From the NCBI RefSeq assembly GCF_018854495.1, contig NZ_JABBDR010000129.1, positions 1 to 29,029 on the forward strand: a DNA stretch of 29,029 nucleotides. Reading direction: 5' to 3'. The stretch's first letter is position 1, and each line of letters begins with the position of its first letter. This stretch comes from Acidithiobacillus ferruginosus. GTDB lineage: Bacteria > Pseudomonadota > Gammaproteobacteria > Acidithiobacillales > Acidithiobacillaceae. Below, piece after piece: positions 17,964 through 24,806 of the stretch. Below the pieces are notes generated by a model. The model had not been told where the DNA came from, did no database searches, and saw only the letters and a list, made by a program, of their open reading frames with translations. Made by a program: the position numbers and the translations under genes.

Positions 17964-17992
17964 AAGGCGACCCTTTTGGGGCGCCTTTTTTT
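17964..17992 (+). terminator. intrinsic terminator of the hupB-tRNA unit
   Basis: AAGGCG (17964-17969) pairs with CGCCTT (17982-17987). CCC (17971-17973) and GGG (17978-17980) pair further inside around a TTTT loop, with one A-G mismatch between. Seven T residues (17986-17992) follow, partly shared with the stem base. This is a classic Rho-independent terminator, 8 bases after the tRNA-Asp CCA. Confidence 0.88.
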
Positions 17993-17995
17993 ACG

Positions 17996-18024
17996 TCGGT
18001 ATTGCGCGGTGGCGTGAATACCGA
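17996..18024. repeat. 8-bp inverted repeat upstream of ppiD
   Basis: TCGGTATT (17996-18003) and AATACCGA (18017-18024) are perfect reverse complements with a 13-base spacer. Their centres are 21 bp apart, about two helical turns, as expected for a dimeric regulator. It lies between the hupB-tRNA terminator and ppiD, where a ppiD promoter must sit. TAAAAT at 18056-18061 is a candidate -10 downstream, with no clear -35. Confidence 0.4.
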
Positions 18025-18121
18025 TATCCATCAGTAGAACTGTTCAGGTGTTTTCTAAAATTGGTTATTGGAGCCGTCGTTAGCCTGTTTTTTGGCGTTC
18101 CGGTTTTCGGGGGATATGTTT

Positions 18122-19690
18122 ATGATGGAAACATTTCGGAATTTCGGCAGATCGTGGGTGGCAAAATCACTCATGATTTTAATCGCGTTGTCTTTTGTGC
18201 TTTGGGGCGTGAGCGGGTATTTATTCTCCGGAAACTCAGCCTCATCTGTCGTGGCGACGGTGGATGGTCAGAAGATCAGCGATGCCGCATTTCAGAAACG
18301 TATGAAAGATGCCCTGGCACGTTATAGCCATATTTTCGGTGCAACGACGGCGGCGAAGATGGCGGTGGATAGGGGTTTCGGTCTAGAGGTGCTTAATGGT
18401 TTGATTGACAACATGCTTTTGGGTATGGAGGCGGGCCGTCTGGGCTTGCAGGTGCCAGATGCCGCGTTGGCGAAAAAAATCGAATCCATTCCAGCCTTTC
18501 AGGAGAAGGGTGCTTTTTCCAAAAGCCTTTACCAGAAATTGCTGGCTGCCAATGGAATGACGCCGGCACAGTTTGAAGACATGCTGCGGGAAAGCCTGCG
18601 TCTGGAGCAGTTGCAAGTCGTTCCTCAGGTTATAGCCACGGCATCGAAGGGCGAGGCTACCCGGATTTGGGCCTGGTCACAGGAGTACCGTGATGTCAGC
18701 ACGGTAGATATCCGGGATAGCGACTTCGCCGCGGCAGCCGGACCAACGGCTGCCGAGGTGGCCGATTACTACCACGCCCACATGGATCAATTCCGGTTGC
18801 CGGCGCAGGTGCAGGTACAGTATGTGGTGCTGGGGCCGAAGGATTTTGTCGCCAAGAGTGGCACTCCGACCAGTCCGGCAGTCAGTTCTTCCCCTGTAGC
18901 GGCCCCGCATCTCGCTGTTGCTGTTAATAGTTCTGCTGAAAACGCCTTCCAGGCCCAAGTGGAGAACTTCAAGGATCGCCTGTTCAGCAGCACCGATGGT
19001 TTGAACGCGGTTGCCAAAGCCTATGGCCTGACGGTTCAGGAAAGTGGCGTACTTACCGCTGGAAAGGTGCTTGCCCAAGGACCTTTTTCCGACGCCAAAG
19101 CGCTTGATCTGGCGTTTAGCAAGGCGGTGCTCGCCGGGAAAAATAGCACGGCGCTCACCTTGGCGAACGGGGATTTGCTGGCGGTGCATCTGCTTCACTA
19201 TACACCAGGTAGTGTCCAACCCCAGAGTGCTGTCGCAGGAGCCATTACGGCAAAATTAACCACCGAAAAAGCGGAGCAACTAGCCCAGAAGAAAGCGCAA
19301 GCATTGCTGACGGCGGCGCGCCAGGCGAAGGATATGAATGTGCTGACAGATCATGGCGCCTATCCGCTGCATGCGTACCGCGATGTAACCAGGCGTAATG
19401 CACTGGGGTTGGATAATGCGGTGTTGGAGGCGGCTTTCTCGGCACCCTCACCGGTTGGCGGTGTCCCCTCCATGGATATGGTGAAGACGTCGTCGGGCTA
19501 CCGGATCTTTGCCGTTACACGCGTAACTGCCCCTGCGGCAGCGGCCATAAATCCCAAAGTGACGGCGCAAATTCGTGCCTCTCTGGAGGAGCAAAGGGGC
19601 CGTCTGCTGTCGACTGCCTATCTGAAGGACTTGCGGGAACATGCCAAGGTGAAGATCAACAACGCACAGTTGGCGCAGATTGCGCATTGA
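18122..19690 (+). CDS. ppiD: PpiD-like SurA_N membrane chaperone lacking a recognisable parvulin domain
   Basis: A 522-residue protein with one N-terminal membrane span (about 16-36, MILIALSFVLWGVSGYLF) and a large periplasmic part. The SurA_N-like chaperone domain (about 42-215) has VVATVDGQKISDAAFQKRM and, later, FQEKGAFSKSLYQKLL with GMTPAQFEDMLR. The C-terminal region resembles the end of E. coli PpiD. PpiD works at the Sec translocon on emerging periplasmic proteins. E. coli PpiD has 623 residues with a parvulin domain in the middle. Here that segment is replaced by an Ala/Ser/Pro-rich linker at about 243-273. GGGGGA at 18109-18114 is 7 bases from ATG 18122; ATGs at 18116 and 18125 are alternatives. 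The position after hupB supports orthology. Confidence 0.85.
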   Translation: MMETFRNFGRSWVAKSLMILIALSFVLWGVSGYLFSGNSASSVVATVDGQKISDAAFQKRMKDALARYSHIFGATTAAKMAVDRGFGLEVLNGLIDNMLLGMEAGRLGLQVPDAALAKKIESIPAFQEKGAFSKSLYQKLLAANGMTPAQFEDMLRESLRLEQLQVVPQVIATASKGEATRIWAWSQEYRDVSTVDIRDSDFAAAAGPTAAEVADYYHAHMDQFRLPAQVQVQYVVLGPKDFVAKSGTPTSPAVSSSPVAAPHLAVAVNSSAENAFQAQVENFKDRLFSSTDGLNAVAKAYGLTVQESGVLTAGKVLAQGPFSDAKALDLAFSKAVLAGKNSTALTLANGDLLAVHLLHYTPGSVQPQSAVAGAITAKLTTEKAEQLAQKKAQALLTAARQAKDMNVLTDHGAYPLHAYRDVTRRNALGLDNAVLEAAFSAPSPVGGVPSMDMVKTSSGYRIFAVTRVTAPAAAAINPKVTAQIRASLEEQRGRLLSTAYLKDLREHAKVKINNAQLAQIAH

Positions 19691-19712
19691 TCGATGATAT
19701 ATCCCCGGTTCG

Positions 19713-20315
19713 CTATCGCCGTCCTTTTCGGTCTTGGGAATGACCTGTAGGGGCGGTTAGCCGTTGCAGCAGAGCGGCCAGCGCAGCGCTGAAAATACCG
19801 ATCACGGCGCCGCCAAGCACATCGGCGGGGAAATGTGCGCCGACCGCCATGCGTGACCATGCCACCAGCACGGCATACACCGCAGCAGGTATCCACAGGA
19901 TTTTGGAGGCCTTCCCCAGGAGCAGGCTGCCGACGAGCAGAAAGGCCATTGCGGCGTGGCCGGAGGGAAAGCTGTGCCAATATTCCGGCCTTCCCACCAC
20001 ATGTACCGACAGAGACCCAAGTGCAACCACGGGGCGGGGATAAGCGAGCCCTGATTTGAGCGCCACGACGATCAGCCACACAGCCAACTCACCGACGGCA
20101 AAATCCCAGACAACGGCAAAGGGCAGCGTCAGGGGCCTTAGCCGGAAGCTCACCACGAGCAGGGCCATCCAGACGGGAAAATAAGCCGGCTGGGCAACCC
20201 ACGATACCATCTCCATGGCCGCGGAAAGCGTCGGCGTATCACTCAGGTGATTCACCAGCAGAAAGATGCGGTCATTCCACCCGTACCATGTATACCATTC
20301 CGGCTGCAGGAGCAT
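19713..20315 (-). CDS. PAP2-family membrane phosphatase
   Basis: A 200-residue, largely hydrophobic protein with the complete three-part PAP2 active site: K87-R94-P95 (KSGLAYPRP), PSGH at 117-120, and SRMAVGAHFPAD with S154-R155, H161 and D165. Members of this family hydrolyse lipid-linked phosphates such as undecaprenyl pyrophosphate, phosphatidylglycerol phosphate or phosphatidic acid at the periplasmic face. About five or six membrane segments are visible. I chose the ATG at 20315, 11 bases after the stop of the upstream gene. A TTG at 20354 is in frame but would overlap that gene by 28 bp. No good Shine-Dalgarno is visible. The substrate cannot be assigned; undecaprenyl pyrophosphate phosphatase is one option. 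It is convergent with ppiD, with a 22-bp gap. Confidence 0.88.
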   Translation of the reverse strand: MLLQPEWYTWYGWNDRIFLLVNHLSDTPTLSAAMEMVSWVAQPAYFPVWMALLVVSFRLRPLTLPFAVVWDFAVGELAVWLIVVALKSGLAYPRPVVALGSLSVHVVGRPEYWHSFPSGHAAMAFLLVGSLLLGKASKILWIPAAVYAVLVAWSRMAVGAHFPADVLGGAVIGIFSAALAALLQRLTAPTGHSQDRKGRR

Positions 20316-20326
20316 CGTGGACAACG

Positions 20327-20905
20327 TCAGCTCATACCCAGGGCGACAAGCCAAAGTCCGACCCCGCCCAGAGCACTGAGCATGGCCATGCCGAAAAGCC
20401 AGACCCTTCCGGTCAAGGCCGTGATAGAGGCCAGTGAGATGGCGATTTGTAAAAAGATCATCGCAATGGCCATGTCGTTATGCGGTCTGTTCAATTGCTC
20501 CGAACGCATATTGGCCGCTGTGGAAAGTTGTTCCAGTTGCCGGGCTTCGGCCTGAACGGTCTTTTTCTGGCTCGTATATTTGATGATTTCCTTCTGGTAT
20601 GGCCCTGCCTGTTTCTGCGGAGTCAGATCCACAGCCAGTTGCATGAGGTGCTCTTTGGTGCTGATGGCCTGGTAGTAGTTCCACTGGTCCGTCGCCTTGG
20701 CTTTCTCCAGCACCGCCTCGTTCTTGGCCAGCAATACCTCATTCATCAGATGGGTCCCCTGATAACTGACAACGGCACCGATGGTGGCCAGCAGCGCGGT
20801 GAAGATAGCTACCCACTGACTGAGAGAATGCTTGTGGGCGGGGGATTCGGCAGCCACATGAGCGGCTTCTTCGTGCGGGGCATGGGTGTGCAGGGATTCG
20901 CTCAT
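20327..20905 (-). CDS. DUF4337-type membrane protein of unknown function
   Basis: A 192-residue protein. The first 26 residues are histidine-rich (H6, H8, H11, H16, H24, H26). One membrane span follows at about 29-50 (WVAIFTALLATIGAVVSYQG). A charged helical middle (about 55-135) includes KATDQWNYYQAISTKEH, the kind of segment I associate with DUF4337 proteins. Two closely spaced C-terminal spans lie at about 143-165 and 168-190. AAGGA, read on the minus strand at 20918-20914, is 8 bases before the ATG. It is the first gene of a two-gene unit with the PAP2 phosphatase and is divergent from kup. I do not know its function. The helical segment between spans could be an extra-membrane coiled coil. 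Confidence 0.8.
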   Translation of the reverse strand: MSESLHTHAPHEEAAHVAAESPAHKHSLSQWVAIFTALLATIGAVVSYQGTHLMNEVLLAKNEAVLEKAKATDQWNYYQAISTKEHLMQLAVDLTPQKQAGPYQKEIIKYTSQKKTVQAEARQLEQLSTAANMRSEQLNRPHNDMAIAMIFLQIAISLASITALTGRVWLFGMAMLSALGGVGLWLVALGMS

Positions 20906-20962
20906 GGATTTTGTCCTTATTCACTGGAACTGGTTGGCGTAGGGAACCGGGAGGCCCTGCGG

Positions 20963-20991
20963 CGCCGCAATTATCCTCTATCGCCGCAATT
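20963..20991. repeat. 10-bp direct repeat in the DUF4337-kup intergenic region
   Basis: CGCCGCAATT occurs at 20963-20972 and again at 20982-20991, 19 bp apart start to start. The first copy overlaps ATTATC (20970-20975), which reads GATAAT on the minus strand and could be a -10 for the DUF4337 gene. A pair of direct repeats over a possible promoter suggests a regulator site; this is inference. Confidence 0.4.
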
Positions 20992-21045
20992 CTGCCTAGC
21001 GGCTTGTCACACGGCAGGCCCATATCTTCAGGAAACCCCCTCAGA

Positions 21046-21051
21046 TATAAT
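21046..21051 (+). promoter_or_regulatory. candidate -10 element for kup
   Basis: A perfect TATAAT at 21046-21051, 154 bases before the kup start. No good -35 is seen at 16-18 bp (the region reads about TATCTT), so an activator or low basal activity is likely. If used, it gives a leader of about 147 bases containing the hairpins at 21117-21163. The remainder of the roughly 300-bp divergent region (20906-21204) shows no gene. Confidence 0.4.
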
Positions 21052-21116
21052 CCGCGCAAGTCTGTGATGTTCTCCGGATGCGGGCCTTTTGTGGCGGGTG
21101 TCCGGTTTGCTGGCGG

Positions 21117-21171
21117 CACCTGCAAAATTCAGGTGACGGTCCGGTATTTTTCAGTCGCCGGACGTGTTTTT
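21117..21171 (+). promoter_or_regulatory. two-hairpin leader upstream of kup, possible attenuator
   Basis: Hairpin 1 pairs CACCTG (21117-21122) with CAGGTG (21130-21135) around a 7-base loop. Hairpin 2 pairs GTCCGG (21139-21144) with CCGGAC (21158-21163) around a 13-base loop and is followed by GTG and five T (21167-21171), resembling a weak intrinsic terminator 34 bases before the kup start. A second copy of GTCCGG at 21100-21105 could pair with 21158-21163 instead, giving an alternative fold. The function is inference. Confidence 0.42.
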
Positions 21172-21204
21172 GACCAGTCTGGCCAGCCCTTCCGTGAGGA
21201 TGCC

Positions 21205-23118
21205 ATGCACGACCAGAAAGAAACCCTTCCGCTGCTGGCCATGACGGCCCTCGGCGTGGTCTTCGGGGATATCGGCACGAGCCCCCTTTATACCCTCAGC
21301 GCATGCCTTTCCGTCATGTCCCTGCAACCCGACGCGGCAAATCTTCAGGGCATCCTGTCCCTGATTTTCTGGACCCTGGTGCTGGTCGTCGCCGTTAAAT
21401 ACGCTTGGGTGATCATGCGCGCGAGCAATCATGGCGAAGGGGGTATCATGGCGCTCACTGCCCTTGCATCCCACGCTACCGGACACTCGGGACGATTACG
21501 CTGGTGGATACTGAGCATTGGACTTTTGGGCGCGGCCCTCTTTTATGGCGATGGCGTCATCACCCCGGCCATTTCGGTGCTGTCGGCCATGGAAGGTATG
21601 GAGGTGGCCTCCCCCGCCTGGAAACCATTGGTTATTCCTCTGGCCCTGGGGATTATCATCGGGCTTTTTCTGGTCCAGCGCCGGGGTACGGCGGCCATCG
21701 GCCATCTTTTTGGTCCGAGCATGCTGGTCTGGTTCCTGCTGCTTTTCGGTTCCGGGCTGACCTGGATCGCCGCTGATCCGCAGATACTGCTTGCGCTCAA
21801 CCCCTGGTTTGCCCTCCACTTTATTGGAATGCACGGCTTTGGCGGGCTGGCGATCCTGGGCGCCGTCGTCCTCGCCGTCACCGGAGCGGAGGCGCTTTAC
21901 GCCGACATGGGTCATTTTGGTGCGCGCCCCATCCGCATGGCCTGGTATTTTCTGGTGCTGCCCGCCCTGACGGTCAACTATCTCGGCCAGGGTGCCCTGC
22001 TGGAGATCCATCCTTCCGCCATCCAGAACCCCTTTTTCCGTCTTTTCCCTGCCTGGGCGACCCTGCCCATGGTGGTGATCTCGGGCATTGCCACGGTAAT
22101 TGCGTCGCAAGCGGTGATTTCGGGTGCCTATTCCGCGACGCGCCAGGCTCTGTTGCTGGGTTATCTGCCGCGTCTGACCATCATTCACACCTCGGCAGCG
22201 GAGCGCGGGCAGATTTATCTTCCGGGACTCAACGGACTCCTGATGGTGGCGGTCATCGCGGTGATCCTCTGGTTCAGATCCTCGGATGCGCTGAGTTTCG
22301 CCTATGGCACGGCGGTTACCGGCACCATGATGCTGACCACCGTTCTGGTCTTTTTCGTCGCGCGTCATAGCTGGAAGTGGCCGTTGTGGAAGGCGGGTCT
22401 TTTCTGTGGCTTCTTCATCCTGCTGGATGGGATATTTTTCGGCGCGAATCTGATGAAATTCATGGAGGGGGGATGGTTCCCCCTGGTAGTCGGCCTGCTC
22501 GTTTTCACGGTCATGTCGACCTGGCGGCGGGGACGGGAGATCCTCGCCCGCAAACTGTATCCAGAGGCCATCCCGGTGGAAGCCTTTCTGGCCGGTATCA
22601 CCCCCACCGAGCCCATCCGTGTCTCAGGTACGGCGGTATACCTGACCGTGCGCGACCAGGGTATTCCCCACACCCTGTTGCACAATCTGAAACACAACAA
22701 GGTGCTTCATGAACGGGTCATCATCCTCACCATCAAATTTGAGGAGGAGCCCCGCATCCTCCCTGCAGACCGGGTGACAGTGCGGGACTACGGACAGGGT
22801 ATTTATCGGCTCACGGCCCGTTACGGGTTCATGGAGCAGCCCGACATTCCGGAGATTCTCCAGTCCGTAGGGAGCTCCGGCTTCTACTGGAGCCCCTCGG
22901 ATACCACCTATTTTGTCTCCCGCCAACGGGTGATCCCGGCCGCCAACGCGAGTCTGGCCTTATGGAGAGCACGTCTTTTCGCCGTCATGCTTCGCTTTTC
23001 CGCCAACGCCACCGACTTTTTCCGCCTCCCGCCCAATCAGGTAATGGAGCTGGGAGATGTCGTCGAACTTTCGCGGGAGGCGGTGTCCGGCGCGTCATCG
23101 CTGGGCAAGGGCGGTTAG
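21205..23118 (+). CDS. kup: Kup-family potassium transporter
   Basis: A 637-residue protein with the family signature GVVFGDIGTSPLYT (17-30) in the first membrane helix, about twelve hydrophobic segments up to about residue 445, and a soluble C-terminal domain of about 190 residues. These match the KUP/HAK/KT fold (E. coli Kup 622 residues). Conserved stretches include NHGEGGIMALTALA, YGDGVITPAISVLSA and GAEALYADMGHFG. It imports K+ together with protons across the inner membrane; Kup-type uptake works well at low pH, which would suit an acidophile. The ATG at 21205 has GAGGA at 21196-21200. The frame is open about 290 bp further upstream, but that part looks non-coding. It may be regulated by the leader hairpins. 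Confidence 0.93.
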   Translation: MHDQKETLPLLAMTALGVVFGDIGTSPLYTLSACLSVMSLQPDAANLQGILSLIFWTLVLVVAVKYAWVIMRASNHGEGGIMALTALASHATGHSGRLRWWILSIGLLGAALFYGDGVITPAISVLSAMEGMEVASPAWKPLVIPLALGIIIGLFLVQRRGTAAIGHLFGPSMLVWFLLLFGSGLTWIAADPQILLALNPWFALHFIGMHGFGGLAILGAVVLAVTGAEALYADMGHFGARPIRMAWYFLVLPALTVNYLGQGALLEIHPSAIQNPFFRLFPAWATLPMVVISGIATVIASQAVISGAYSATRQALLLGYLPRLTIIHTSAAERGQIYLPGLNGLLMVAVIAVILWFRSSDALSFAYGTAVTGTMMLTTVLVFFVARHSWKWPLWKAGLFCGFFILLDGIFFGANLMKFMEGGWFPLVVGLLVFTVMSTWRRGREILARKLYPEAIPVEAFLAGITPTEPIRVSGTAVYLTVRDQGIPHTLLHNLKHNKVLHERVIILTIKFEEEPRILPADRVTVRDYGQGIYRLTARYGFMEQPDIPEILQSVGSSGFYWSPSDTTYFVSRQRVIPAANASLALWRARLFAVMLRFSANATDFFRLPPNQVMELGDVVELSREAVSGASSLGKGG

Positions 23119-23141
23119 CGCCGGGAAAGGCGGTGCGCCGC

Positions 23142-23171
23142 TTGACCTGACCGGTGGTGCCAGCTTATAAA
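23142..23171 (+). promoter_or_regulatory. sigma-70 promoter for the Nramp-like gene
   Basis: TTGACC (23142-23147) and TATAAA (23166-23171) are 18 bp apart; the overlapping TTATAA gives 17 bp. Transcription would start near 23178, just before the Shine-Dalgarno AGGAGGGG (23182-23189). The leader is therefore very short, and the gene can be expressed independently of kup. Confidence 0.62.
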
Positions 23172-23193
23172 ACGCCCACTCAGGAGGGGATCG

Positions 23194-24564
23194 ATGTCAG
23201 TCATACCAGAACTTCACGGAGCCTCCAGCGAGGCGGAGGTGTTGCAGCAATTGCCCGAGGACGTGCGGGAGCGCATCAAGGATCGCTGGCGGATTTATCA
23301 ACTCCGCCATCACCCCTCCTGGTGGCGGAGGCTGACGCTGTTTCTGAGCCTGATCGGGCCGGGTATCCTGGTGATGATCGCCGACAATGATGCCGGAGGC
23401 GTGATTACCTATGCCCAGACCGGGGCGATGTATGGTATCGGTTTCTTCGTTCCCTTCCTGCTGCTCATGATCCCGGTGGCCTATGTGGTGCAGGAGATGA
23501 CCGTGCGTCTTGGCGCGGTGACTCACCGGGGACATGCCGAGATGATCTGGGGGCGTTATGGCGCTTTCTGGGGGGTGTTTTCGCTGCTGGATCTGACTGT
23601 GGCGAATATCCTGACCCTGGTGACGGAGTTTATCGGTATCCGGGTCGGCATGAGCGTGTTTTCTGTGCCGCCGATTCTTTCGGTCGCCGTGGCCTGGATC
23701 TTTCTCGCCGGGACCATGATCTTTCTGCATTATAACACCTGGGAGCGGCTGGCATTGTGGATTGCCGCAGGCAATATCGTATTTGTGCCCTTGGCCATCG
23801 CGGCGCACCCGGACTGGGGCCAGGTTATTGCTGCAGTGGGCAACTGGCACATTCCAGTGGGGACTGCGGTAGGCGCCTTTACCTATGTCATACTCGCCAA
23901 CCTCGGAACGACGATCGCGCCGTGGATGCTCTTTTTTCAGCAATCCTCGGTGGTCGACAAGGGCCTTACGGTCAATGACATCCCCAGTGGCCAAGCCGAT
24001 ACTGCCTTCGGAAGCCTTTCCATGGGTATCATCGCCATTGCCATCGTCATCCTGACGGGTACTCTGGCGTATGGGCACCTCAATGCCGCCCAGTTTGACA
24101 TACAGGCGATCCTCCATCTGTTACGAGAGAGCAGCCTCGGTAGTGTCGGAACCGCACTGTTCGCTCTGGGCCTCGTCGAGTCCGGGCTGATTGCGGCCAT
24201 TGCCATTACGGCAAGTACTTCCTGGGCGGTGGGCGAGGCACTCAAGCTGCCCCGGAGTCTGAACCTTAGGCCGCAACGGGCCTTGCCCTTTTATCTGTCC
24301 GGTATCCTGAGCGCCGGAATGGCCGCTCTGGTGGTGCTGATCCCGCAAATCCCACTGGGTTTTCTGAACCTGACCGTACAGGTGATCGCTTCCATATTCA
24401 TGCCTGCGGCGATGTTGTTTTTGCTCATGCTGCTGAATGATCGCGAGATCATGGGGAGCTATGTGAACCGGCGCTGGCAAAATTATTCAGCGTTCACCAT
24501 CGTTGGTTTCCTGATTCTGGCCAACGCCGTTTATGGCTATACCGTCGTCTTCCCGTCCGCCTGA
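23194..24564 (+). CDS. Nramp-family (SLC11-like) divalent metal transporter, variant metal site
   Basis: A 456-residue protein with a soluble N-terminus of about 45 residues and about eleven membrane segments. Helix 1 reads LIGPGILVMIADNDAGGVIT (53-72) and helix 6 region LGTTIAPWMLFFQQSS (about 237-252). These align with the Nramp metal-binding motifs DPGN and MPH, but here they are DAGG and APW. The metal-binding Asp (D66) is kept, while the Asn and the sulphur-providing Met are lost. Typical Nramp proteins import Mn2+ or Fe2+ with protons. Without the Met, transition-metal selectivity may be relaxed and Mg2+ transport is a possibility. I therefore withhold the symbol mntH. It has a strong Shine-Dalgarno (AGGAGG at 23182-23187) and its own promoter. 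Confidence 0.85.
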   Translation: MSVIPELHGASSEAEVLQQLPEDVRERIKDRWRIYQLRHHPSWWRRLTLFLSLIGPGILVMIADNDAGGVITYAQTGAMYGIGFFVPFLLLMIPVAYVVQEMTVRLGAVTHRGHAEMIWGRYGAFWGVFSLLDLTVANILTLVTEFIGIRVGMSVFSVPPILSVAVAWIFLAGTMIFLHYNTWERLALWIAAGNIVFVPLAIAAHPDWGQVIAAVGNWHIPVGTAVGAFTYVILANLGTTIAPWMLFFQQSSVVDKGLTVNDIPSGQADTAFGSLSMGIIAIAIVILTGTLAYGHLNAAQFDIQAILHLLRESSLGSVGTALFALGLVESGLIAAIAITASTSWAVGEALKLPRSLNLRPQRALPFYLSGILSAGMAALVVLIPQIPLGFLNLTVQVIASIFMPAAMLFLLMLLNDREIMGSYVNRRWQNYSAFTIVGFLILANAVYGYTVVFPSA

Positions 24565-24574
24565 GGAGTTTTGC

Positions 24575-24775
24575 ATGCATTCCAAAGAAGACTTTCATTC
24601 CGCGGCGACACCGGAATTTCTGGCGTTTCTGGAAGATGAAGTCCATCAGGAGCCCAAACCACTGACCCGTGCGCCGATCCGGGGATGGATACAGGTGGCC
24701 TTCTGGGGACTGCGTATTTACATCGCGGTCATGCTGATCATGGTGGCCATCGGTTTTGCGCGCGGCATACATTGA
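24575..24775 (+). CDS. small single-span membrane protein, unknown
   Basis: A 66-residue protein encoded 10 bp after the Nramp-like gene. GAGGAG at 24563-24568 is 6 bases before the ATG at 24575, an excellent start signal that overlaps the upstream stop. The N-terminal 40 residues are polar and acidic (MHSKEDFHSAATPEFLAFLE). One hydrophobic span follows at about 43-63 (VAFWGLRIYIAVMLIMVAIG), and the protein ends FARGIH. Tight packing between two transporters and the clear ribosome-binding site argue that it is a real gene. I do not recognise the family. A small regulatory or accessory subunit of the neighbouring transporter is a reasonable guess, nothing more. Confidence 0.75.
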   Translation: MHSKEDFHSAATPEFLAFLEDEVHQEPKPLTRAPIRGWIQVAFWGLRIYIAVMLIMVAIGFARGIH

Positions 24776-24806
24776 TCGAGGAGAGCAGGACAGTGCAGAG
24801 CACGCA

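Noticed and set aside
20911..21204. An N-terminal extension of kup of about 98 codons
   Set aside because: The extension has no Kup similarity, spans a TATAAT and hairpins, and the ATG at 21205 has a Shine-Dalgarno and the normal family N-terminus.
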